The notes under the pieces: model-generated
The model's database searches: none
Told to the model about the DNA's origin: nothing
The model's input: only the letters and a program-made list of their open reading frames with translations
Program-made: the position numbers and the translations under genes
Assembly (NCBI GenBank): GCA_036346255.1
Contig: CM070640.1
Location: 33,537,238-33,601,237, forward strand
Length of the DNA stretch: 64,000 bases
From: Ampelocalamus luodianensis
Taxonomy: Eukaryota; Streptophyta; Magnoliopsida; Poales; Poaceae
Direction: 5' to 3'
In this document: one piece after another, positions 12,001 to 23,507 of the stretch
How the letters are laid out: every line of letters begins with the position of its first letter
How positions within the stretch are numbered: the stretch's first letter is position 1

Positions 12001-13169
12001 TCGGTGGTCGATTGCGATCCTAAGGACTTCGTGTCGTGGTCGAAACTCACCGGGCGCGATTGCTTCCTCGCGGCCGAGATCACCGGAGGCGGAGGCGATA
12101 AACACGCTCCGGCGATACTGCGACGCCGATGGCTCGGGATGGGCAAAAGCGGTGCGGTGAGAGAGTGGATCGCGATGGAGAGGTTCTTTGGCGCGAGGCG
12201 GCGCTAACGCGGCGCTACCCGGGTTCTTCTCGGCAGAAAGCAGAATCGCGGAGAAGGCGAGAGCGAAGAAGCGGAGAACGAGCGAGTGCGGTGAAGTTAT
12301 AAAGCTCGCGAAGCCGGAGAGGACACGCGTCCCGGCGTGGCGGCGGCGAGCTGCGTGGCGCATCGCATGCGCGGCGGCGCGCGCCAGCGCAACGGAGAAA
12401 ACGGTCGGGGCCGGCAGTGGGGTCCGCTTGCGGCGGCGTGTTGAAGCGGCGCGAGCCGAGTGCAGCTTGATCAAAGGATGCCGGCCGTTGGATCCGAGAT
12501 GGACGGTCGAGATCTCTGTATGCATTCGGACGGGTCGGTTGCGCACGCAACGTGGATCGTTCGATTTGCATCGGACGGTCACGATCGATTGGACTCGCGC
12601 GCGGTGCAGCTAGGCGGTGCGACCGAGTCAAGTGGTGCGGTCTGGTTTGAGTCGGACTCGGGTTCGAGCCCGACAAGCGATGTTTTCGATTTTCGATTTT
12701 AAAAGCTGAGAGAGTTTAGGAATTTTTAGAGATAGATCGAGCTCCAAAAATTCCGAAATTTTATGGTAGCTACTTGAGACAGAGAACAACACTGCATAAA
12801 TTTTCCAGAACTTTTATGAACTGAAAAGTTCTGCAGAAAATCACAAGCATGCTGACCTAGGATTTGACCAGATTTTCAACTAGTTTGACTTGGCCATTTG
12901 AAATAGCAAATAAAATCTAAAATTTGTGAAATAATTCAGGAGGTAGATAGGATGATCAAGATGATAGGAAAAATAATTTCAGAGGATGATCACAAGTTTG
13001 AAAGCTAAGAATCGATAACAACAATTTCCAATCACAAGAATTAAATTCTAAAAATTGGAAATTGCTAGGAAAATTGTAGAACTTTCAATTGATTTGAAGA
13101 GACAGCAAAAGTTTTATTTCTCCTCAAAATTTTACATTTGAAATACAAACCCTAAGTTAGGGCATTACA
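9089..13169 (-). repeat. 3' LTR of the gypsy element (left copy in this window)
   Basis: It runs from TG to CA and is adjacent to the polypurine tract at 13170. It matches 17941-22050 base for base over long stretches, with small differences described in the findings. The GC-rich block at 11600-12700 is open in several frames, as is its copy at 20480-21550, but shows no protein family. Confidence 0.93.
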
Positions 13170-13181
13170 AATCTCCCCCTT
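13170..13181 (-). other. Polypurine tract of the gypsy element
   Basis: Read on the minus strand this is AAGGGGGAGATT, directly before the 3' LTR. It is the expected primer for plus-strand DNA synthesis. Confidence 0.85.
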
Positions 13182-13266
13182 ACGAGAATCTCGCCCGAGA
13201 TTACGATCCTTGGGAGAAGAATGATGGGTAATCTGCTGGAGACGATCTTCCCGCTCCCAAGTGGCT

Positions 13267-16200
13267 TCATCCTCGGAGTGGTTCGACCACTTGAACTTTA
13301 AGGAACTTAATCACACGGTTCCTTGTTACTGCGTTCGGCTTCTTCGAGGATACGAGCGGGGCGCTCACGATAAGACGGATCTTCACGCACATCGATATTT
13401 TCCAATGGTGTTTCCTCAACCGTAACACGAGGCACTTCTTCAATTGCGACACATGGAAAACATCATGCACCCCCTCAAGTGTAGCCGGCAAGTCTAACTT
13501 GTAAGCAACAGCTCCCACTCTATCGATGATGCGGTAGGGTCCGGCATGCCGAGGAGCCAATTTGCCCTTGGCGCCAAAAGCGGCGATGACCTTCGGAGGT
13601 GAGACTTTGAGATACACAAAGTCATTGGGCTGGAAACTCAACTCACGGCGACGCCGATCTGCATAGCTCTTCTGCCTGGACTGAGCCACACGCAAGTGCT
13701 CACGAATCAACTGCACTTGACTTTCAGCCTCATTGATCGAATCCGGGCCAAAGAACTGCCTTTCACCAGTTTCTGACCAGTTCAATGGTGTTCTGCAGCG
13801 CCGCCCATACAAGGCCTCAAATGGTGCCATGCCGAGACTAGCCTGGAAGCTGTTGTTGTAGGAGAACTCGGCAAGCGGTAGGCACTTCTCCCAATTCTTT
13901 CCATAGGAAAGAACACAAGCACGGAGCATATCTTCAAGCACTGATTGGCGCGCTCCGTCGACCATCGATCGAGGATGATAGGTGAAATGAGCGAAAGCGG
14001 TACCCATGGCCTCCTGCAATGTGCCAAAATCGGAAGTGAAAAGAGAACCACGATCGACACTATCGTTCGTGGCACACCATGCGAGACTCACAATGCGGGA
14101 TATGTAAAGATCCGCTGGTGATTCACATCAATTTTCGATCGCCTTTGGAAGGAAATGGGCCACCTTCGTCAATCGATCAATGACAACCCATAATGCATCC
14201 TTCCCGCGCAGAGTGCAGGCGGACCGGTGATAAAATCCATGCCTCTGAATCCCACTTCCATTACGGTATAGGAAAGAGGTGAAGAAGACCTGCTGGGCCG
14301 ATGCTCGGCCTTCACGCGACAACATACGTCGCATCGGCAACGAACACAGCAATCTCGCGCTTCATGCGAGTCCACCAGAATCTCTGACGCAGATCTTGGT
14401 ACATTTTAGTGGCCCCGGGATGGATGGACAAAGGCGAATCATGGGCCTCCTGAAGAATCAAATCCCGCAACTCTGGGACCTTTGGGACCACAAGGCGCGC
14501 CCAAACCATACAACACCGTGCTCATCTTACGTGAAACACTTGGTGATCCATCCTTGATATTACGCTGATTTTACCCACACCATCATCGATTCTTGTCTTT
14601 GCCTTGATTTGATCCACCAAGGTTGGTTGCACAACCAAGGCAGCAAGGGAACCATGCTCAACCAAACCCAAGTTGAGACGCTGAAATTCTGCAAGAAGTG
14701 CCGGTTGTTGCTCTTGGATCATTAAAGTATTGCAGTATACCTTTCGGCTAAGTGCATCAGCAACCACATTGGCCTTGCCAGGGTGATACTGAATACCCAT
14801 GTCGTAATCTTTGATCAATTCTAGCCATCTCCTCTGCCTGAGGTTCAGATCTGGCTGAGTGAACAAGTATTTCAAACTCTTGTGATCGGAATACACCTCA
14901 CAGCGGTTTCCGATCAAATAATGCCGCCAAATCTTGAGTGCATGAACCACTGCAGCCAACTCTAAATCATGGGTGGGATAATTGAGCTCGTGAGGTCTCA
15001 AGCGCTGGATGCATAGGCAAGCGCCTTGCCTTCCGCATAAGAACACATCAAGGCCACGACGAGAGGCATCGCAATAAATATCGAAGCTCTTGTGGATATC
15101 GGGAAGAGTAAGAACTGGGTGAAGTCAATCGCTGCTTGAGCTCTGAAAGCTCTCATCATAGCGAGGACCACACAAACTTCTTATCCTTCTTGAGCAATTC
15201 GGTCATTGGCTTTGCGATCTTGGAGAAGTTCTCGATAAAGCGGCGTAGTAGCCCGCTAAACCAGAAAAACTCCGCACATCGCTGGTGACTTGGTGACCCC
15301 AAGATAGAACATCGACTTTGTTTGGGATCCACGACTATGCTTCAATTGAAAGAACATGGCCCAAGAATGCCACTTCCTTCAACCGAACTCACATTTGAAC
15401 TTCGCATATAGCCGGTGCTCCCGCATTTGCCCAAAACAATCTTGGATGCTCAAGATGCTCGCTTGATCTTGGAATAAATAAGAATATCATCAATGAAGAC
15501 CACCACAAATTTGTCCAAAAACTCCATGAATACTGAATTCATCAAGTTCATGAACAAAGTCGGAGCATTAGTTAAGCCAAAGGACATGGCGGTGTACTCG
15601 TGCAGCACCATAACGAGTAGTGAAGGCCGTCTTGAATATCCTCGGATCGATCGACACTGATGATACCCCATTCTCAAATCAATCTTTGAGAACACACAGG
15701 CTCCATCAAGCGATCAAGCAGATCATCAATGCGGGCGAGGATATTTGTTCTTCACCACACCTCATTGAGAGGACGGTAATCAACACACATGCGCAAGGTC
15801 TTGTCCTTCTTCTTCACAAAGATCACGGACAGCCCCAAGGAGATGGCTGGGACGGATGAAACCCTTTGCTTGGAGCTCACCAAGCTGCTTCTTCAATTCT
15901 TCTAGCTCATTGGGAGGCATTCGATGCGGCGCCTTGAAATCGGGCGATGCACGGCAGCAACTTGATGACAAACTCCGGATCTCGAGCGGAGGCATCCTGC
16001 AAATCTTCGGAAAGACATCCTCAAAGTCGATACTATGGGAACATCCACGAATGCAAGGTGGCTTCGCTTCTAATGCACAAAGATGCGGACCACGAAGCTG
16101 CGCGAAAATCCGACCGCTGCGCTGAAGGGTCGGTAAGGTAGACAATCTTCCTGGCACAATCGATTTGCCCCAAGTGTTGGGACAACCAATCCATGCCAAG

Positions 16201-16455
16201 AATCACATCCAGACTCGCTGAACTGAGCAGAATAAGATTTGCTAAAAATCCCACTCCCTTGACTATGATAGGAACATCCCGACACTGAAAATCAGCTCTC
16301 ATTTCCGACCCCGGAGAGCGGATGAGCAAAGGAACTTCCAACGGAACACAGTGAAGACCACTAGCAGCAGACAAATGATCTTGAGATAAAAGAATGCGAT
16401 GCTCGGAATCAAATAATCTTTGCAGCGGGACGAGAATTGACAAGAAGTGTACCAA
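13267..16455 (-). pseudogene. gypsy pol: protease, reverse transcriptase, RNase H, integrase
   Basis: In minus-strand order. A retroviral-type aspartic protease segment at 16455-16033 contains LDVILGMDWLSQH. Reverse transcriptase occupies about 16000-15100, with MFSKIDLRMGYHQ, MSFGLTNAPTLFMN and the catalytic FIDDILIYSK. RNase H at 15046-14522 has LNYPTHDLELAAVVHALKIW and YSDHKSLKYLFTQPDLNLRQ. Integrase follows: a zinc-binding part near 14500-14312 (ATKMYQDLRQRFWW), a core with VIDRLTKVAHFLP, and a C-terminal part to 13267 with FEALYGRRCRTP, GPYRIIDRVG and VFHVSQLKKC. A short tail (RNRVIKFLKVQ) resembles the start of a chromodomain. Each domain sits in a different frame, joined by small frameshifts, so the polyprotein cannot be read through as given. 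Confidence 0.9.
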
Positions 16456-16533
16456 TCACGACATCGGCGCCTCTGAGCCTCCTCGGTGAAAGGTGGTTGA
16501 CTCGACCGCTGCTCACACCACAGGGCTTTTGGA

Positions 16534-17465
16534 TCATCTTACGGTCGGTGGATGACCACTCCCCGCCGCGTCCTCCATTAGGACGAGGGCTGCAACACTC
16601 GAGGCGGCGCATTCGCATAATGGCCCTTGTTGTGGCAAATAAAACAAGTAACCTCGGCCGCCGGATTGCGAGGCCGCTCTGCTTGCTGGATCGCGGCGCA
16701 CGTGGTGGAAACACGCCTGCGGTGGGCGAGCTGGTGCGAGATGGCCTCGGTCTTTGGTGGAGCAAAAGCGCGGCCATCGGTGTTGGCCCGGCCGAGGACG
16801 AACGAGGTGGCGTGAGTAGGCGATGCGCCCCATTTGCGCTATGGACTCGCCAGCGCCTTTGCCTTATGCTCGGCAACAATGGCCTTATCTACAAGGCACG
16901 AAAGTCGAGAAGTCCACAATAGATAGCTTGTCCTGCAGCTCCTCGGACAAGCCATCCATAAACTTCTCTGCTTAGCCTCATCTCGAGGCCACCTCTCCCG
17001 AGCATAACGAGCCAAATGATTGAACTCATAAAGTACTCAAATCACGATTTGCGCCTGCTTGAGCGCGAGGAACTCCTTCTTCTTGACTTCATCGGTAGTC
17101 GCCGGATGTGGGCCGACAAAAGTCGTCCCGAACTCCTCCCACGCGACCACATGGCTCGCGGGCGCATGGCGAGATAGTTCTCCCACCATGAGAGTGTCGC
17201 GCCTCAAGGCGGTGGGACGCGAAGAGTGCCTTATCTGTGCACGGCATCGAGCTATGTTGAGCTTTCGCTCAACCATGCGCGACCAATCATCCGCATCGAG
17301 AGGTCCTCGGAGCGGGAGAAAGTCGGCGGCGTGTGCGGAGGAACTCTGCAAGTCCCCGCGAGTGCGGTGGCCGCCACCACCGGCGAGTGGAGGTATTCCT
17401 AGCAATAACCTCCAAGATCGCGTCTCGTCCATGCGGTTCGCTCGATCTGGCGAGCACCTCACCAT
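16534..17465 (-). pseudogene. gypsy gag with zinc knuckle
   Basis: The first part carries the retrotransposon gag core pattern (DADDWSRMVERKLNIARC, later VAWEEFGTTF, and VKKKEFLALKQ), which forms the particle that packages element RNA. A CCHC-like zinc knuckle lies near 16620-16660, where minus-strand frames give a Cys-His-rich stretch split across two frames. Several frameshifts separate the parts. Confidence 0.8.
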
Positions 17466-17924
17466 GGTCGGAGGAGGAAGCTCCTCATCATGACCACCCT
17501 TTGATCGCCACGCTGTTCTCCCGCCATCTGTTTACTAAGACAAGTTAGCAACAAATTTAAGAGCAAGAAAACCCAAAATTCATGAAAGCAATCCAGAAAC
17601 AAACACAAGGCAGATAAAGTTCGACCAAATAAAATCGGACACCTAACTACTCCCTTTACATCTTACCCTATTATCCCCACAAGTTTTAGTTGGATTAAAC
17701 TTCATGGTTCTCCCCAAACTAATTCCACCGGTAGTAACTATCTTTTGAAAGGTGAAGAGAAAACCAAGTTTCAAAACTTAAATTAGAGTAAGATGAGTAG
17801 AAAGCTAAGATAGGTAAGGAATAAAATCGAGAATCGCCTAGGTTTTTATAAACCTTTTATGACTTGAAAATAAGACTTTCAAAATATCCTAAGGACGACT
17901 ATGCTTGGGTTACTACGGTCGAAT

Positions 17925-17937
17925 GGCTCGATACCAA
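17925..17937 (-). other. Primer-binding site of the gypsy element
   Basis: The minus-strand sequence TTGGTATCGAGCC lies three bases after the 5' LTR. It matches the usual tRNA-Met primer site (TGGTATCAGAGCC) except for one missing A at what should be a CAG. Confidence 0.8.
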
Positions 17938-17940
17938 CTT

Positions 17941-20900
17941 TGTGAGGACCCAGTTTATTTGGTTTGTAATGTAACCAACCACAGCCCTAGCATCACAAAT
18001 CAAATAAAGCGATCCTCGAGATATGTATACTTCCTGAAAGCGATATACACACCGGTACAAAATTAGACATCAACTCCATTCCACATAGAGTCCAAACACA
18101 ACACTACCAAACGAAAGATAAACAAATAGTAGAGTTATTACGCATGCAGGCCGACGGTGCCACAAGATACACAAATAATGAGAGAAGACAGTGGAAGCAA
18201 AAGTGCCATAAGATGGCTATAAACAAAGCCAATCGGTGTGCCTCCAACCCACAAGGCATCCGACCGACCGCCAAGACTAGTCGTCACCACGGCGACAAAG
18301 ACACTCACGTAAGTGAGGCCCCGAGGCTCACCTTCCTCCTCTGCAACAAAAACATCAAGCAAAGCACCGAGTACAAAGATTGTCTTTGTACCCGCAAGAC
18401 CGACGTGTGAACTAGCGGACTGCTTCATATGCTACATGCGGGCTTGTTTAGTGGAGGCCATATGTTTTATTTGCATAAAGCCAACTTTATTTGCAATAGT
18501 GTAATACAGGTTTGAAGGCAAGTTTGCAATTCATTTTTAAGATTGAAATAACAAAGATGCGGATATTAATAACAAAAGCGAAAGATAAAACAAGCTAGAA
18601 GTGACTATCCCAATAGTCACCACAACAATAGCACGAATCCCGTTCGTACCACCCATCAATTTTAATTTAAATGTTGTAGTCTAGTTCTTACAGGCGTATC
18701 CGAGCGTGTCCATAACCTAGGGCGAGGCTATTCGAATAGTTTTAACCCCGCGGGGGTGTACCAATGTACCCACACTTGGCATCGCCTTTAAGCCAAACAC
18801 ACTTCAAAGGTATCTTTGCACGCCAAGTCCTCGAGACTTTTTCCAATATTGTGTATTAACTACGAGCCGCTCGTATGGATAGAAATCCATACGCTACATG
18901 GTAAAGCCGAAAAGACAACTACCCACTCGGGATAAAGCTTTTGGACAACTACCATGCTCCCACCTCCATCCTCCTGCGACCTCCTGCGACCGGAGCCAAT
19001 ACACGCCAAAGTACTAGGTCAAGAGAGGTCCCATATACTCTAGTGTGGTTAGCACGCAAAATGCTCGAGACGGTGGCGCAAGTAACTTTCGGTCCTTATC
19101 GGCTCGGGCACCTTTCCAATACACCCAACAGATCACACCAGTCTTACCATTGTGCCCAAGTCTAAATCATTTTTGTTTTCATTTTTAGTTTTGCAGATAA
19201 ACATAGCAAAAGTCAAACGTAAAGTTATAGTAGATTTTGTGTGATCAAGGCTACCGACTAAAGTCGATAACCGCCCGCTTCTACCGATAGCTAAGCATGT
19301 CTAAGCAAGTTGACCGGATCTACTAAGTGACAAGGGATCATCCAATGATCTCTAATCACAACAAATAACCTAAGCTCGGTAGTAGAGATCAATATTTTGT
19401 CTACAGGATATGCGACTACGGATTTAACTAATCAATTTAACACAAATTAAGCAATGCATACATACAGTGAAACAAAATATTAATCTTTAAAATATGGGAT
19501 TAAACATGATCAAATCGCTTGCCTGGTCATTGTTGCTCAATATGTTGCGGAGGATCGTTCTCGTGGTTGCCGCAAATATCGAATCCTAACGATTGAACAA
19601 AGCAAATAATAAGAACGAATAACACCGACCAAACTCAAACAATACAACAACAACAAAACACACTAAACTTTTCCCAGAGCCTAAGCATGATATAACAAAA
19701 TTTGAAACAGAGAACGAATTCACTTTAAGTTATTAAGAATTTTCTATGAATTTCCTAAGCTAAAAACACATCAAAACACTAGTTAATTACTTAACAAATT
19801 TTCATGAACAGAAACAGTGTATAAAACCTATCCTAATAATTAGTACATTAAAAATGACAAATTACAAAATTGGTTTCACCGATTTGGACAAATATTGAAA
19901 GAGATATGCATTTTCTAATCTAGAAGATACATAAAACATCATTTTATTAATTAACAGTTTTTGCTACAGAGACATGGATGAAACTAATTTTAGTAAATAA
20001 TAAATTTGAAATGAAAATAAACAACCTCGGATTCATGCAATTTGGATAAAAATTGAATTAGTTATGCATTTTCTAAGTTTAAATGAATTAACAGGGCAAT
20101 GAAAAACATAAACCGAAATACTAAATCATTTCCAAATCTATAATGCATTTATTCCACCGCACTCACACCCGCTAGCCCTTGCACATCGACAATGTGGGCC
20201 GCACATTCGCGACCAGACGGCCCGGCCGCCGAGGCGACGCCAAGGCGATTCAAATAATGCGCTTTCGCTTTAACAATACGCAATCCAACACATCCGCTCA
20301 ACGATAATCGTTTCTGACAGAAAAACGTATCACGATGTTTACACAATTCTTAATCGATACCGGGACCCACATGGCAAATGGCTACGGGGAAAAACATAAC
20401 GGTTGGATTAGGGATTTCCTAAACTCACTTAACCCGAGAGGGCCCACAAGTCGAGACTCGGACTAAACAAGATTAGCGCTAAACTAACTCCACGGCGCAC
20501 CGGCGCTGACGGGACGGCGGCGCTGCGCGCAGCAGCGGGATCACGCGATCCATGGGGTTCAAAATGAGCGAGTGATACCTTAAGTTCACGAGACTCGCGA
20601 ACCGATGGCGGTGGCGCGGTCCGATGGTCGCCGAGACGAGCCCGCGACGGCGGAGGCGAGAAGAGGATGCGGCTTCCACGGAGATGACGTTACGAGCGGC
20701 AGATGCCGAAAACGCGCACCGCCGCCTCGGCGCCGGGAAGGATAAGCCCACGGCCTTGATGACGGAGGAGGACGGTGGCGCCCGGAATCAAGACGCGGCG
20801 GCGCTGCCGGCTCTGAGAAGAAAGCGTCGCGAAGCCTCTGAGAAGCACCAAAGAGTGAAACAACGTTACGCTTAGACTCGGTGGTCGATTGCGATCCTTA

Positions 20901-22050
20901 AGGACTTCGTGTCGTGGTCGAGACTCACCGGAGCGCGATTGCTCGCGCGGCCGAGATCACCGGAGGCGGAGACGATAAACACGCCCCGCGATACATCGAC
21001 GCCGGCGGCTCGATGGGCAAACGCAGTGCGGTGAGAGAGTGGATCGCGATGGAGAGGTTCTTGCGCGAGGCGGCGCTAGCACGCGGCGCTACCTTCGGTT
21101 CTTCTCGGCGAAACAGAATCGGGCGAGAAGGCGAGAGAGCGAAGGAAACGAGAACGAACGAGTGCGGTGAAGTTATAAAGCTCGGCGAAGCGGAGAGAGG
21201 ACACGCGTCCGACGTGGCGGCGGCGGCTGCGTGCGCGCGCATCGCTGAAGCGGCGACGCTTCAGCGCAACGGAGAAGACGGGGGGATCGACAGTGGGTCC
21301 GCTTGCCGGCGGCGTGTTGAAGCGCGCGCGAGCCGGAGTCCGCTTGATCAAAGGATGCCGACCGTTGGATCCGAGATGGACGGTCGAGATCTCTGATGCA
21401 TTCGGACGGAGTCGGTTGGCGACGCAACGTGGATCGCTCGATTTGCATCGGACGGTCACGATCGATTGACTTCGCGCTGCAGCAATGCAGGCGGTGCGGC
21501 CGAGTCAAGTGGTGCGATGCAGTTTGAGTCGGACTCGGGTTCGAGCCCGACAAACGATGTTTTCGATTTTCGATTTTAAAAGCTGAGAGAGTTTAGGAAT
21601 TTTTAGAGATAGATCACGAGCTCCAAAATTCCGAAATTTTATGGTAGCTACTTGAGACAGAGAACAACACTGCATAAATTTTCCAGAACTTTTATGCACT
21701 GAAAAGTTCTGCAGAAAATTCACTAGCATGCTGACCTAGGATTTGACCAGATTTTCAACTAGTTTGACTTGGCCATTTGAAATAGCAAATAAAATCTAAA
21801 ATTTGTGAAATAATTCAGGAGGTAGATAGGATGATCAAGATGATAGGAAAATAATTTCAGAGGATGATCACAAGTTTGAAAGCTAAGAATTGATAACAAC
21901 AATTTCCAATCACAAGAATTAAATTCTAAAAATTGGAAATTGCTAGGGAAAATTGTAGAACTTTCAATTGATTTGAAGAGACAGCAAAAGTTTTTATTTC
22001 TCCTCAAAATTTTACATTTGAAATACAAACCCTAAGTTAGGGCTGTTACA
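17941..22050 (-). repeat. 5' LTR of the gypsy element (right copy in this window)
   Basis: It starts TGTGAGGACC at 17941 and ends GTTACA at 22050. The minus-strand promoter should lie inside it and drive gag-pol leftwards. Confidence 0.93.
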
Positions 22051-22832
22051 CTCCTCCCTGATGGCCGCCCCCAAGTTGTGCATTCTCCCCAACCCCGTCG
22101 CTGATGCCACCCTTCTTCCTGTCGCCGCCGGTTGTGATAACACGGTTCATTGCACAAGATACTCTTACGATAAGAGTGTCTTGTGCAGTGTCATCGTTGT
22201 GACACAACTACAGTGATGCTACCACTGCCGCCAGATCTACCTTCCCCTCTTCGTCCTCTTCCCCTGGCGTGCGCGACCCCGACTATCTCTCCACCGACCT
22301 CCCCCGGCTACCTCACCACCGACATCGGTGATGTCGAGGTAAGACACTATTTTCTTGTTTTCCATTCTATATTGCTTTAGTTTTTGGATTGACTTGTTTA
22401 TTAATGTGGGTTGTTGTTGCTTATGCATACATGAAGGAGATGGATGTGGTGAGCTACTGCCAATAGTCGATTTGCCGGTTGCACTGGGGTAACTACTCTC
22501 CCTTTACTCTCTATCCCTTTCCCTCCCCTTGCTCTATGATATGGGTGATGAATGATGTGGGCTATGGTGGGTGTTCTGTGATGGTTGGATGATATGGGTG
22601 GGTTCTCTGTGTATGATGTTGGTTCATGAGATGTGGTTCGGATGGGGCAAAATATTAGTCTGTACACATACAAATTTTTGTACATGTAACTAATCTTATG
22701 GTATGTTCCTATATGGTATTCTGCTTTTGAAAGCTGCAATTAACTTTTCAGATTTGTAAAGGTTATGCTAATTTGTAAAGCTGCAATTAACATATAAATT
22801 TCTGGAATTTTTACCTAGCTTGTGCCTCTGAC
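22051..22832. repeat. CACTA internal duplication, copy A (continues from 8895-9088)
   Basis: Copy A starts at about 8895, is split by the gypsy element after 9088, and resumes here. It aligns with copy B at 22833-23507 plus 26595 onward. Shared landmarks are ATCCCTTTATTA, GCCCTAACTCGTCACTCC, a short hairpin, a GT-rich stretch and CTCTCTATCCCTTTCC. Confidence 0.8.
22148..22190. repeat. Short hairpin in duplication copy A
   Basis: A 20-base arm starting CATTGCACAAGATACTC at 22148 faces TAAGAGTGTCTTGTGCAGTG at 22171 across a CGA loop. Two differences would be G-U pairs in RNA. Confidence 0.8.
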
Positions 22833-23507
22833 CATATCACAAACAGTTCTATTATGGAACCGTATGTGATAAGTATCACTGACAGTTCCATAATAGAACT
22901 GTATGTGATATCCCTTTATTAGTAGGAGTCCGCTAGGATTTATGCCCTAACTCGTCACTCCCTAGCGCCCTTACTCTCCCACGTTCCCCTCCCCACCCAA
23001 GTGCCCCCAACCTCGACGCCACCGCCCCCGACATCAACGACGCCGCCCGAGTCGCGCCTTCTCCCCAACCTCGTCGCCGACACTGCCCTTCTTTCCGTCA
23101 CCGCCGATTATGACACCAGGGTTCACTGCACAAGACACTCTTACGATAAGAGTGTCTTGTGCAGTGTCATCGTTGTGACACAACTATGGTGACGCTGTCG
23201 CCGGTCCAATCGACCTCCCCCGGCCAAATCCACCTCCAACGTGCGCGACACCGGCTACCTCTCTACTAACCTCCCCTGGCTACCTCTTCACCAACCTCGC
23301 CCTCGGCTACCTCACCACCGACACTGGTGATGTCGAGGTAAGATAGATTTATCACCTATTGGTTTGTGCTGTTGGTATTCAGGTAAGACTGATGTGAGTC
23401 GATTATTTACTGATGTGGGTTAATTTGTTGATTAAGCATGGTAAATGAAATGGAAGTGGGTTAATGCATGGTGGAGGTGTTGCCACCGGTATTGCGCCGC
23501 ACTAAGG
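22833..23507. repeat. CACTA internal duplication, copy B (continues after 26594)
   Basis: It repeats the order of copy A: AGACGGTT-like motifs, the Pro-rich coding-like segment, the hairpin, and the block ending near GCCGCACTAAG. It then breaks at the LTR-like insertion and resumes at about 26595 with TAACTACTCCCCTCTACTCT. Confidence 0.75.
23124..23166. repeat. Perfect 20-bp hairpin in duplication copy B
   Basis: CACTGCACAAGACACTCTTA is followed by CGA and its exact reverse complement. Confidence 0.9.

Larger units (their letters stand above)
9089..22050 (-). mobile_element. Ty3-gypsy LTR retrotransposon (Tekay/Del-like chromovirus), full length
   Basis: The element begins TGTGAGGACC and ends GTTACA, with the 5-bp target duplication CTCCT at 9084-9088 and 22051-22055. 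LTRs of 4081 and 4110 bp enclose a 4.8-kb body read on the minus strand in the order gag, protease, reverse transcriptase, RNase H, integrase. That order defines Ty3-gypsy. Very long LTRs plus a chromodomain-like tail after integrase suggest the Tekay/Del lineage, but that is inference. It inserted into one copy of a tandem duplication inside the CACTA element. No reading frame is intact over its full length. Confidence 0.93.

Noticed and set aside
11613..12702. Several long overlapping frames on both strands
   Set aside because: They lie in the GC-rich part of the gypsy LTR, recur in altered form at 20479-21553 and show no protein family. The frames come from base composition.
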